The translations under genes and the position numbers were made by a program. A stretch of 64,000 bases of DNA from Streptomyces sp. col6 (GTDB lineage Bacteria > Actinomycetota > Actinomycetes > Streptomycetales > Streptomycetaceae): the NCBI RefSeq assembly GCF_008042035.1, contig NZ_RDBL01000014.1, positions 173,272-237,271 of the forward strand. Direction: 5' to 3'. The notes under the pieces were generated by a model. It had not been told where the DNA came from. It did no database searches and worked only from the letters and a program-made list of their open reading frames with translations. Every line of letters starts with the position of its first letter. Positions within the stretch are counted from its first letter, which is position 1. Positions 7,896 to 16,229 of the stretch are shown here, one piece after another.

Positions 7896-9547
7896 CGGGG
7901 GTCCTCCTTGGCGGCCGGCGCCTTGTCCGCGGCTGCCGGTGAGTGGTCGGCGAGTACTTCGAGCAGATGGCTCTCGGCCACCTCGTCGCCCGACAGTTCA
8001 CCCGCGACCGCGCCGCCGCGCAGGACGACGATGCGGTCGGCGCCCTCGATCAGTTCCTCGATGTCCGAGGAGATGAGCAGGACGGCGAGGCCCTCGCGGG
8101 CGAGGTCGTCGATGAGGCTCTGGACCTCGGCCTTGGCGCCGACGTCGATGCCCCGGGTGGGCTCGTCGAGCAGCAGGACCTTGGGCTCCAGGCAGAGCCA
8201 GCGGGCCAGCAGGACCTTCTGCTGGTTGCCGCCGGAGAGTTCGCCGACCTTCTGCTCGGGGCTCGCCGCCTTGATCCGCAGCCGCTTCATGAAGATGTCG
8301 ACGATGCGGTCCTGCTTGGCACGGGAGACGATGCCGGCGCGGGAGAGCCGGGGCATCGCGGCCAGCACGATGTTCTCGCGGACCGAGAGGCCGGGGACGA
8401 TGCCCTCGGCCTTGCGGTCCTCGGGCAGCAGGCTGATGCCGGCGCGGATGGCGCCCGCCGAGGTGAGCCGGCGCAGGGTGCGGCCGGCGATGCTCACCTC
8501 GCCGGAGTCCAGGCTCAGCGCTCCGGCGATGGCCTTGGCGGTCTCGCTGCGGCCGGAGCCGAGGAGCCCGCCGAGGCCGAGGACCTCGCCCGCGTACAGG
8601 TCGAGGGAGATGTCGTGCAGCTGGTGGTCGCGGGAGATGCCGGTGGCGGTGAGCACCGGGGTACGCGCGGCCTCGTGGCCCTCGGAGTCGAAGTTGGTGA
8701 GCCCTTCGCGGCGTACCTCGGCCATGTCCCGGCCGAGCATCATCGAGACGAGCTGCATCCGGTCGAGGTCGGCGAGGTCTCCGGTGTGGATGTGGTGGCC
8801 GTCGCGCAGGACGGTGACGCGGTCGCAGATCCGGTACAGCTCGTCCATGCGGTGGCTGACGTAGAGGACGGCGATGCCGCGTCCGCGCAGGTCCTCGATG
8901 ACCCGGAACAGCGTCTCGACCTCGCGGGGCTCCAGCGAGGAGGTCGGCTCGTCCATGATGACGACCTGGGCGTTGACGGAGACGGCGCGAGCCATCGCGA
9001 CCATCTGCTGGGTGCCGATGCCCAGGGTGTGCAGGGGGCGCCTGGGGTCGACGCGGACGCCGAAGCCGTCGAGCAGTTCACTCGCCTCGCGGTACATCCG
9101 GGCGAAGTCGATCAGGCCGAACCGGTTCTTGGGCTCGCGGCCGAGGAAGATGTTGCGCGCCACGCTCATCAGCGGGACGAGGTTCACCTCCTGGTAGATC
9201 GTGGAGATCCCGGCCTGCTGGGCCTCGAAGGGCCGGGTGAAGGTGACCTGTTCGCCGGCCAGCCGCAGTTCGCCCTCGTCGGGGCGGTAGACGCCGGTGA
9301 GGACCTTGATGAGGGTGGACTTCCCGGCTCCGTTCTCTCCCACCAGAGCGTGGGTCTCGCCGGCGCGCAGGGAGAAGGTGACGCCGTCGAGGGCGACGAC
9401 GCCGGGGAACCGCTTGCTGACCGAGCGGGCCTCCAGGACGGCCGGCGCCGCGCCGGGCTCCTCCGCGAGGGCCGTGGCGGTCGCGCTCGTCTCCTTCGTG
9501 CCGGCGGCCGGCTCCGGCGGCTGCGGTGCTGCTTCGGGTGGTGCCAT
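7892..9547 (-). CDS. CUT2 sugar ABC transporter tandem ATP-binding protein, YtfR-like
   Basis: A 551-residue double ATPase of the RbsA/YtfR class that powers sugar uptake. The first nucleotide-binding domain (about residues 37-270) has Walker A GENGAGKST, a degenerate signature TLGIGTQQMV and Walker B VVIMDEPTSSLE. The second (about 290-530) has a degenerate Walker A (GGLLGSGRSE), the signature LSGGNQQKV and Walker B VLLLDEPTRGID. A degenerate second Walker A is normal for this family. An Ala/Pro-rich N-terminal tail of about 35 residues precedes the core. It is separated from the upstream binding-protein gene by a strong hairpin, and overlaps the next gene by 4 bp. Confidence 0.9.
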   Translation of the reverse strand: MAPPEAAPQPPEPAAGTKETSATATALAEEPGAAPAVLEARSVSKRFPGVVALDGVTFSLRAGETHALVGENGAGKSTLIKVLTGVYRPDEGELRLAGEQVTFTRPFEAQQAGISTIYQEVNLVPLMSVARNIFLGREPKNRFGLIDFARMYREASELLDGFGVRVDPRRPLHTLGIGTQQMVAMARAVSVNAQVVIMDEPTSSLEPREVETLFRVIEDLRGRGIAVLYVSHRMDELYRICDRVTVLRDGHHIHTGDLADLDRMQLVSMMLGRDMAEVRREGLTNFDSEGHEAARTPVLTATGISRDHQLHDISLDLYAGEVLGLGGLLGSGRSETAKAIAGALSLDSGEVSIAGRTLRRLTSAGAIRAGISLLPEDRKAEGIVPGLSVRENIVLAAMPRLSRAGIVSRAKQDRIVDIFMKRLRIKAASPEQKVGELSGGNQQKVLLARWLCLEPKVLLLDEPTRGIDVGAKAEVQSLIDDLAREGLAVLLISSDIEELIEGADRIVVLRGGAVAGELSGDEVAESHLLEVLADHSPAAADKAPAAKEDPR

Positions 9548-9591
9548 GGCTGGTCTTGGCCTTCCGCTCTTCCAGGGGTGTGGGCCCGGTG

Positions 9592-9621
9592 GCCGCCGTG
9601 ACGGGAGAGCGTCACGGCGGC
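9592..9621 (-). terminator. Intra-operon hairpin between binding protein and ATPase genes
   Basis: Perfect 12-bp inverted repeat GCCGCCGTGACG (9592-9603) and CGTCACGGCGGC (9610-9621) with loop GGAGAG, lying in the 118-bp gap after the binding-protein gene. It probably acts as a partial terminator or 3' stabiliser that leaves the binding protein in excess over the membrane components. Confidence 0.65.
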
Positions 9622-9665
9622 GGTGAACCGACGGAGCCGGTACGGGCAGGGTGGTCCCGGCCGGG

Positions 9666-10754
9666 TCAGAACGCGTTGCCGACCGAGGACTTGGCGTTGG
9701 CCTCGTCGTAGGCGCGGTCGCTGATGATGACGTTCTCGGGGATCTCCTCGCCGCCGTAGAACTTCTGGGCGGTCGCGAAGGCCAGCGGGCCGAAGCGCGG
9801 GTTGGACTCGATGACGGCGTTGTACTCGCCGTTGACGATGGCCTGGACGGCGTTGCGGGTGCCGTCGACGGACACGATCTTGACGTCCTTGCCGGGCTTC
9901 TTGCCGGCGGCCTTGAGCGCGGTGACGGCGCCGAGGCCCATCTCGTCGTTCTCCGCGTAGACGGCGGTGATGTCGGGCTTGGACTGGATCAGCTGCTCCA
10001 TGACCTGCTGGCCCTTGTCGCGGGCGAACTCACCGGTCTGCTGGGCGACGATCTTCATGTCGGGCGCCTTGGCCTTGAGCTGGTCGACGAAGCCCTTGGT
10101 GCGGTCGGTGGTGACGTTGTTGCCCGACGAGCCGAGGAGGATGGCGACCTTGCCCTTGCCACCGGTCGACTTGATCATGGCGTCGGCGGCGCGCTTGCCC
10201 TGCTCCACGAAGTCGGAGCCCAGGAAGGCCACGTAGTCCTTGCAGGCGGTGGAGTTGAGCTTGCGGTCGATGGTGAGGACCGGGACCTTCTTGGCGGCGG
10301 CGGCCTTGAGGGCCGGCTCCAGGCCGTCCGAGTTCAGCGGGGCGATGATGAGGAACTGGGCGCCCTGGGCGAGCATGTCCTGGATGTCGCTGATCTGCTT
10401 GGGCAGCTGCGACTGGGCGTTGGTGGTGAGGAGCTTCTTGACGCCCAGCTTCTTCGCCTCGTCCTTGATGGACTGGGTCTCGGCGATACGGAAGGGGTTG
10501 GCCTCCTTCTCCGACTGGGAGAAGCCGACCACGGCGTTCTTCAGGTCGAGCTTGGGGGCGCCGTAGCTCTGCAGCGAGCAGCCGGAACCGGACGACGACT
10601 CGGGGGTCTCGGCCGCCTGGGCCGCCTGGCTGCTGTCGCTGCTCGCGTTGTTGTCCGAGCCCTCCGACTTGGAGCAGCCGGAAACAGCCAGCGTGGCGGT
10701 GGCGGCGAGGACGCAGGCCACGGCGAGGGTACGGGTTCGGCGCTGGATCATCAT
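9666..10754 (-). CDS. Sugar ABC transporter substrate-binding lipoprotein, YtfQ-like
   Basis: A 362-residue extracellular binding protein (peripla_BP_4 family) that captures sugar for the importer encoded downstream. The lipoprotein signal ends in LAVSGC, so Cys27 is the expected lipidation site. A low-complexity Ser/Asn/Ala linker (about 30-55) follows, then the binding fold. VVGFSQSEKEANPFRIAE, LIIAPLNSDGLEPALK, VPVLTIDRKL and YAENDEMGLG match the layout I recall for YtfQ, the galactofuranose-binding protein, better than RbsB. Start ATG 10754 has AAGGAG 9 nt upstream. It is the first gene of the operon, divergent from the GH127 gene. The ligand is inferred to be a furanose, probably arabinofuranose given the neighbours. 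Confidence 0.88.
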   Translation of the reverse strand: MMIQRRTRTLAVACVLAATATLAVSGCSKSEGSDNNASSDSSQAAQAAETPESSSGSGCSLQSYGAPKLDLKNAVVGFSQSEKEANPFRIAETQSIKDEAKKLGVKKLLTTNAQSQLPKQISDIQDMLAQGAQFLIIAPLNSDGLEPALKAAAAKKVPVLTIDRKLNSTACKDYVAFLGSDFVEQGKRAADAMIKSTGGKGKVAILLGSSGNNVTTDRTKGFVDQLKAKAPDMKIVAQQTGEFARDKGQQVMEQLIQSKPDITAVYAENDEMGLGAVTALKAAGKKPGKDVKIVSVDGTRNAVQAIVNGEYNAVIESNPRFGPLAFATAQKFYGGEEIPENVIISDRAYDEANAKSSVGNAF

Positions 10755-10934
10755 GCGCGGGAGCTCCTTGGCGGGATGACGGCACGCCGAGTGGCGTGCG
10801 GTCGGTCATGGCTGGACGATGCATCGGCCGCTGCACGGCGGCTGATGTCACTGCACTCACGGCCCCGCTAGGAGACGGCCCCTAGCTGCACAAACTGTGG
10901 TCGTGAGAGCCTGCGCGGCCTCTCGGCGGCTCGG

Positions 10935-10950
10935 TTTACAACGTTATATA
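10935..10950. promoter_or_regulatory. Candidate LacI-family operator 1
   Basis: TTTACAACGTTATATA, centred on CG at 10942-10943, with 5 of 7 flanking pairs symmetrical. The shape (central CG, AA/TT next to it) fits LacI/GalR operators, and a LacI gene is in the same locus. Confidence 0.35.
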
Positions 10951-11101
10951 GGCGGTGTGGCACGGGCGGCAAGAGCGTTGTCGATGCGTTTCCAAAATGT
11001 GTCGGGACCCCGCACCCCGCCCACGCCGCCCCGGCGCAGAGGATGCTGCCGCACCTCTGGACAGCCGCCCGGCGGCGTGCTGTCATACCGCCGGAACCCC
11101 A

Positions 11102-11119
11102 TTTTCCAACGTTGCAGAA
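11102..11119. promoter_or_regulatory. Candidate LacI-family operator 2
   Basis: TTTTCCAACGTTGCAGAA, centred on CG at 11110-11111, with 6 of 8 flanking pairs symmetrical. It shares the core CAACGTT with the site at 10935-10950 and lies 150 bp before the GH127 start. Confidence 0.38.
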
Positions 11120-11266
11120 CGAGTGCCGCGCCCTCCGTACGGATCACGACGGCGCTCTTCGTCATGCGCGCATCCGGTCCGGACCGCTGCGCCGCGACAG
11201 CACGCTCTTGTCATGCGCATTCCCAGGCCGGAGCCCTCATGTCCGGCAGAGCAGGAGCCCCTCCCC

Positions 11267-13711
11267 ATGCCCCTGAACCGCAGACAGCTCATGACCGGCG
11301 CCCTCGCCACCGTCGCCGCCACCACGGCGGCCGGCCGCTGGTCGGCCACCGCGACCGCCGCCGAACACCGGGTGCGGCCCGCGCACGGCGGTCACTACTC
11401 CCCCAATGCCGCGCCCCTGCACCCCACCGCCTTCCTGAAGCTCCCGCCCGGCAAGGTCACCGCGCGCGGCTGGCTCGCCGGACAGCTGAAGCTCCAGCTG
11501 GACGGGTTGTGCGGCCGGTACGAGGAGTTCTCGCACTTCCTGGACTTCTCGGCCACCGGCTGGGTCCGCCCCGAACTCGGCGGCTGGGAGGAGGTCCCGT
11601 ACTGGCTGCGCGGCTATACCGACCTGGCGATCGTCGCGGGCGACGCGAAGGCACTGGCATCGGTGCGCCGGTGGTTCGACGCGATCCTCGCCACCCAGCA
11701 GTCCGACGGGTTCTTCGGCCCGAAGGCCCTGCGTACCTCGCTGAACGGCGGCCCCGACTTCTGGCCGTTCCTGCCGCTGGTGCAGGCCCTGCGCTCCTGG
11801 CAGGAGTACTCCGGCGACACCCGGATCATCCCCTTCCTCAGCCGCTTCTTCCGGTACATGAACACCCAGGGCCCCGGCGCCTTCAACACCAGCTGGATCG
11901 CCCTGCGCTGGGGCGACGGCCTCGACAGCGTCTTCTGGCTGTTCAACCGCACCGGCGACACCTTCCTGCTGGACCTCGCCGACAAGATCCACACGTACGG
12001 CGCCGACTGGGGCGACAACCTGGTCAACCCGCACAACGTGAACATCGCCCAGGGCTTCCGCGAGCCCGCCCAGTACGCGCTGCGCAGCGGCTCGGCCCAG
12101 GACACCCGGGACACGTACGGGACGTACGGCAAGGCCATGGAACCGTACGGCCAGTTCCCCGGCGGCGGGTTCGCGGGCGACGAGAACGCGCGCCCCGGGC
12201 ACGGCGACCCCCGCCAGGGCTTCGAGACCTGCGGCATCGTCGAGTTCATGGCCAGCCACCAGCTGCTGACCCGGATCACCGGCGACCCGCTGTGGGCCGA
12301 CCGCTGCGAGGAACTGGCGTTCAACTCGCTGCCCGCCTCGCTCGACCCCTCGGGGAAGGCGATCCACTACATCACCAGCGCCAACAGCGTGGACCTGGAC
12401 AACGTGCCGAAGTCGCAGCGGCAGTTCCAGAACGGCTTCGCCATGCAGGCGTTCCTGCCCGGCGTCGACCAGTACCGCTGCTGCCCGCACAACTACGGCA
12501 TGGGCTGGCCGTACTTCACCGAGGAGCTGTGGCTCGCCACCCCCGACGGGGGCCTCGCCGCCGCGATGTACGCGGCCTGCCAGGTGACGGCCAAGGTCGC
12601 CGACGGCACCGAGGTCACCTTCACCGAGGAGACGGACTACCCCTTCACGGACACCGTCACACTGACCCTGAAGGCCCCGAAGCGGCTGGCCTTCCCGCTG
12701 GTGCTGCGCGTCCCCGCCTGGTGCGAAGCCCCGGAGATCGCGGTGAACGGCCGGCGCGTCGACGCCCCCGCCGGCCCCGCCTTCACCCGGATCGACCGCA
12801 CCTGGGCCGACGGGGACCGGGTCACCCTGCGCCTCCCGCAGCGCACCACCGTCCGCACCTGGGCGCACAACCACGGCTCCGTCAGCGTGGATCACGGCCC
12901 GCTCACGTACGCGCTGCGCATCGGCGAGACGTACGAGCGCATCGGCGGCAGCGACCAGTTCCCCGAGTACGCGGTCCACGCGACCGGGCCGTGGAACTAC
13001 GGGCTCGTCCTGGACGCGAAAAAGCCCGCCGCCTCCCTGCGCCACCACACCGCGCACCGGGTGAAGGCCGGCAACCCCTTCACGCTCGACGGCACCCCGC
13101 TGTCCATCACCGCGAAGGCCCGCCGCATCCCGGAGTGGACGGCCGACGACGAGCACGTGGTCGCCCCGCTCCAGGACTCGCCGGCCCGCAGCACCGAGCC
13201 GGTGGAGGAGGTCACGCTCGTCCCGATGGGGGCGGCCCGGCTGCGCATCAGCTCGTTCCCGACGGCCGCCCCGGACGCACAGCCCTGGCTCGCCGACCGC
13301 TGGTACCGCATCCGCAACCGGCACTCCGGCAAGGTCCTCGGCGTCGACGTCATGTCCACCGCCAACAGCGCGCACGTCGTGCAGTTCGGGGACACGGGCA
13401 CCGACGACCACGACTGGCGGCTCGTGGCGGAGGGCGACGGCTGGTACCGCATACGCAACCACCACTCGGGCAAGGTCCTCGGCGTCGACAACATGTCGAT
13501 GGCCGACAGCGCCCATGTCGTCCAGTTCGACGACAACGGCACCGACGACCACCTCTGGCAGCTCGTCCCGGACGGCGACGGCTGGTACCGCATACGCAAC
13601 CGCCACTCCGGCAAGGTCCTCGGCGTCGACAACATGTCCACGGCCGACAGCGCCCATGTCGTCCAGTTCGACGACAACGGCACCGACGACCACCTCTGGC
13701 AGCTCGTCTGA
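11267..13711 (+). CDS. Secreted GH127-type beta-L-arabinofuranosidase with ricin-type lectin repeats
   Basis: An 814-residue exported glycoside hydrolase. The N-terminus has a Tat motif (NRRQLMTGALA) and an Ala-rich signal. The catalytic (alpha/alpha)6 region (about 45-430, DUF1680/GH127) contains an ETCG element at about residue 322 and RCCPHNYG at about 405. In the characterised Bifidobacterium enzyme, Glu and three Cys at such positions bind zinc and one Cys is the nucleophile, so the active site looks intact. Beta-sandwich domains follow (to about 670). The C-terminus is three 47-residue repeats (WYRIRN..HSGKVLGVD..), a ricin-B-like trefoil for carbohydrate binding. Start ATG 11267 has GCAGGAG upstream. 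It probably removes beta-L-arabinofuranose outside the cell for the divergent YtfQ-like importer. GH146 is an alternative family. Confidence 0.82.
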   Translation: MPLNRRQLMTGALATVAATTAAGRWSATATAAEHRVRPAHGGHYSPNAAPLHPTAFLKLPPGKVTARGWLAGQLKLQLDGLCGRYEEFSHFLDFSATGWVRPELGGWEEVPYWLRGYTDLAIVAGDAKALASVRRWFDAILATQQSDGFFGPKALRTSLNGGPDFWPFLPLVQALRSWQEYSGDTRIIPFLSRFFRYMNTQGPGAFNTSWIALRWGDGLDSVFWLFNRTGDTFLLDLADKIHTYGADWGDNLVNPHNVNIAQGFREPAQYALRSGSAQDTRDTYGTYGKAMEPYGQFPGGGFAGDENARPGHGDPRQGFETCGIVEFMASHQLLTRITGDPLWADRCEELAFNSLPASLDPSGKAIHYITSANSVDLDNVPKSQRQFQNGFAMQAFLPGVDQYRCCPHNYGMGWPYFTEELWLATPDGGLAAAMYAACQVTAKVADGTEVTFTEETDYPFTDTVTLTLKAPKRLAFPLVLRVPAWCEAPEIAVNGRRVDAPAGPAFTRIDRTWADGDRVTLRLPQRTTVRTWAHNHGSVSVDHGPLTYALRIGETYERIGGSDQFPEYAVHATGPWNYGLVLDAKKPAASLRHHTAHRVKAGNPFTLDGTPLSITAKARRIPEWTADDEHVVAPLQDSPARSTEPVEEVTLVPMGAARLRISSFPTAAPDAQPWLADRWYRIRNRHSGKVLGVDVMSTANSAHVVQFGDTGTDDHDWRLVAEGDGWYRIRNHHSGKVLGVDNMSMADSAHVVQFDDNGTDDHLWQLVPDGDGWYRIRNRHSGKVLGVDNMSTADSAHVVQFDDNGTDDHLWQLV
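13301..13711 (+). repeat. Three 141-bp tandem repeats encoding the ricin-type lectin domain
   Basis: Repeat units begin at 13301, 13442 and 13583 (period 141 bp, 47 codons), each starting TGGTACCGCAT. Units 2 and 3 are almost identical in DNA and end with the same ACGACCACCTCTGGCAGCTC stretch; unit 1 is more diverged. This suggests a recent internal duplication of one trefoil lobe. Confidence 0.85.
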
Positions 13712-13784
13712 TTCCCGGTGCTCCGCGCACCTCCCCCTACCGCCCCCGTCCCCGGGGGCCGAACCGAATCAAGGAGACGAACCC

Positions 13785-16130
13785 GTGAGCCGCTTACGAG
13801 TACCCGGCCGAAAGCCGTGGTGGAGACGGACGATCGCGACGGCCGGCCTGCTGGCCCTGGTGTCCTCCGCGCTGGTCGGGGTCGGCGCCTCGCCGGCCGG
13901 CGCCGCGTCCTGGACGCCCAAGACCCCGCCGATGACGACGCCCTGGACCAATCAGGTCCCGGTCGACAAGCCGCTGCCGGAGTACCCGCGCCCGCAGCTG
14001 ACCCGGTCCGACTGGTCCAACCTCAACGGCATCTGGGACTTCGCGGTGACCGGACGCGACGCCGGACAGCCGTCGTCGTGGCAGGACCAGATCCGGGTGC
14101 CGTTCGTCGCCGAGTCCGCGCTCTCGGGCATCCAGCGCAGGATCACCGAGAACGACAAGCTCTGGTACAAGCGCACCTTCACCGTGCCCTCGGACTGGAA
14201 CGGCCGCCGGACCGTGCTCAACTTCGGCGCCTCCGACTGGCAGACCACGGTCTGGGTCAACGGCACCCAGGTGGGCGCGCACAAGGGCGGGTACGACTCG
14301 TTCTCGTACGACATCACCCCCCAGCTCAACGGCGGTACGAACACGATCGTGGTGTCCGTCTACGACCCGACGCAGACCGGCGGCCAGGCCGTCGGCAAAC
14401 AGCGGATCAACGACGTCAAGCCGCACAACGGGGGCGGCATCTTCTACACCGCCGCCTCCGGCATCTGGCAGACGGTCTGGCTGGAACCCGTCGCCGCCGC
14501 GCACATCACCCGCCTGGACATGACCCCGAGCCTGGGCGACAGCACCTTGCGGGTGAAGGTGCAGGGCGCGTCCGCGTCCGGGCGTACGGCGCGGGTCACC
14601 GTCTCCAGCGGCGGCACCGTGGTCGGCTCGGCCACCGGTACGGTCGGCTCCCAGATCTCCGTGCCGGTGCCGAACACGCATCTGTGGACCCCTGACGACC
14701 CGTTCCTCTACGACGTGAAGGCGGAGCTGCTCGACGGCTCGGCGGTGACGGACTCGGTCGGCAGCTACACCGGTATGCGCTCGATCGCGATCGCCAAGGT
14801 CGACAACGTCCTGCGGCCGGTCCTCAACGGGAAGTTCGTCTTCCAGACGGGCACCCTGGACCAGGGCTACTGGCCGGACGGCATCTACACCGCGCCGACC
14901 GACGCCGCGCTCAAGTCGGACCTCCAGGCCCACAAGGACCTCGGGTTCAACATGGTCCGCAAGCACATCAAGGTCGAACCGCAGCGCTGGTTCTACTGGG
15001 CGGACAAGCTGGGCCTCCTGGTCTGGCAGGACATGCCGGCCATGGACACCGGCAAGAGCCCGGATTCGGCGGCCCGCACCCAGTGGGAGGCCGAGTTCCA
15101 CGCGATCATCGACCAGCACCGCAGCTCGCCGTCCCTGGTCATGTGGGTGGACCAGAACGAGGGCTGGGGGCAGTACGACCAGGCCAGGATCGCCAACGAG
15201 GTCAAGGCGTACGACCCGACCCGACTGGTCGACAACATGAGCGGGGTCAACTGCTGCGGCTCGGTGGACGGCGGCAACGGGGACGTGGTCGACAACCACA
15301 TCTACGTCGGCCCCGGCAACACCGCGCCGACCGCGACGCGCGCGGCCGTCCTCGGCGAGTTCGGCGGCCTGGGCTACAAGGTCCCGGGGCACGAGTGGTT
15401 CCCCGGCGGCGGCTTCAGCTACGAGGACCAGCCGAGCATCGCCGCGCTGAACGACCGGTTCACCGGGCTCATCGACGGCATCCGGATCGGCCAGCTGCCG
15501 GCGGGCCTGTCCGCCTCGGTCTACACCGAGATCACCGATGTGGAGAACGAGGCGAACGGGCTGCTCACCTACGACCGCCAGGTCGTCAAGGTGGACACCG
15601 CCCGGGTGCGGGCCGCGAACCAGGCCCTGATCAACGCCTCGAAGAACCCGGCTCCGCCGGTCACCCTGCCCACCGGCGGCTACAAGTCGCTGCGGGTCAC
15701 CACGCCCGGGTACACCAACAAGTACCTGCGCCACCAGGACGCGCTGGCCTTCACCGAGGTCGTCGACGGCAACAGCAGCGCGCTGCTGAAGAACGACGCC
15801 ACCTGGAAGATCGTCCCCGGTCTGGCGAACGGCAACTGCTACTCGTTCGAGTCGCGGAACTACCCCGGCGAGTACCTGCGCCACCGGGACTTCCGGGTCC
15901 GCCGCGATGCCAACGACGGGTCCGCGCTGTACAAGGCCGACGCCACCTGGTGCGCGGTCGCCGGTACCGGCGGTGTCCGGCTGACCAGCGCGAACCTGCC
16001 AGGCAGCTATCTGCGGCACATCAAGTCGGAGGTGTGGCTGGCCACCCCGGGCGGCGGACACGACTGGGACAACCCGGCCACGTTCACCGAGGACACCACC
16101 TGGGAGGTGGAGGCGCCCTGGGCGCCCTGA
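13785..16130 (+). CDS. Secreted GH2-family glycoside hydrolase with AbfB (CBM42) domain
   Basis: A 781-residue exported enzyme. After a basic n-region and hydrophobic signal ending in GASPAGAAS come the GH2 sugar-binding jelly roll (LPEYPRPQ to about residue 210, with LWYKRTF and GGYDSFSYDIT), the immunoglobulin-like domain, and the TIM barrel (about 320-620). WVDQNEGWG supplies the acid/base Glu and AVLGEFGGLG probably the nucleophile. Residues about 625-781 form an AbfB/CBM42 trefoil with three YLRH motifs, a module that binds arabinofuranose side chains. Start GTG 13785 has AAGGAG 8 nt upstream. The fourth codon is TTA, so translation should depend on bldA tRNA. It is 73 bp after GH127, probably the same operon. 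The exact glycosidic bond cut is unknown. Confidence 0.85.
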   Translation: MSRLRVPGRKPWWRRTIATAGLLALVSSALVGVGASPAGAASWTPKTPPMTTPWTNQVPVDKPLPEYPRPQLTRSDWSNLNGIWDFAVTGRDAGQPSSWQDQIRVPFVAESALSGIQRRITENDKLWYKRTFTVPSDWNGRRTVLNFGASDWQTTVWVNGTQVGAHKGGYDSFSYDITPQLNGGTNTIVVSVYDPTQTGGQAVGKQRINDVKPHNGGGIFYTAASGIWQTVWLEPVAAAHITRLDMTPSLGDSTLRVKVQGASASGRTARVTVSSGGTVVGSATGTVGSQISVPVPNTHLWTPDDPFLYDVKAELLDGSAVTDSVGSYTGMRSIAIAKVDNVLRPVLNGKFVFQTGTLDQGYWPDGIYTAPTDAALKSDLQAHKDLGFNMVRKHIKVEPQRWFYWADKLGLLVWQDMPAMDTGKSPDSAARTQWEAEFHAIIDQHRSSPSLVMWVDQNEGWGQYDQARIANEVKAYDPTRLVDNMSGVNCCGSVDGGNGDVVDNHIYVGPGNTAPTATRAAVLGEFGGLGYKVPGHEWFPGGGFSYEDQPSIAALNDRFTGLIDGIRIGQLPAGLSASVYTEITDVENEANGLLTYDRQVVKVDTARVRAANQALINASKNPAPPVTLPTGGYKSLRVTTPGYTNKYLRHQDALAFTEVVDGNSSALLKNDATWKIVPGLANGNCYSFESRNYPGEYLRHRDFRVRRDANDGSALYKADATWCAVAGTGGVRLTSANLPGSYLRHIKSEVWLATPGGGHDWDNPATFTEDTTWEVEAPWAP

Positions 16131-16144
16131 CCTGATACCCGGAG

Positions 16145-16190
16145 CCGAGGGCCCGGACGCGACGCGCAGGCGCCGTGTCCGGGCCCTCGG
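16145..16190. terminator. Bidirectional terminator between convergent GH2 and GNAT genes
   Basis: Perfect 14-bp inverted repeat CCGAGGGCCCGGAC (16145-16158) and GTCCGGGCCCTCGG (16177-16190); pairing continues into the loop. It lies between two convergent genes and can serve both. Confidence 0.8.
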
Positions 16191-16229
16191 TCGTGCGCCC
16201 GCGCCCGTACCCGTGTCCGGGCCCCCGGT

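Larger units (their letters stand above)
10755..11266. other. Divergent intergenic control region between importer and GH127 genes
   Basis: 512 bp without a credible gene, between the binding-protein gene (minus) and the GH127 gene (plus). It contains AT-richer patches and two CG-centred imperfect palindromes (10935-10950 and 11102-11119) of the shape used by LacI-family repressors. No clear -10/-35 pairs could be assigned by eye. Confidence 0.5.

Noticed and set aside
5860..8001. A 713-residue fusion permease
   Set aside because: The long frame continues upstream by chance through the neighbouring permease gene in another frame. The ATG at 6924 with ATGA overlap is the real start.
7943..9601. 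A 552-codon plus-strand frame opposite the sugar ATPase gene
   Set aside because: Antisense of the Walker-motif-containing ATPase; the composition is typical of a shadow frame.
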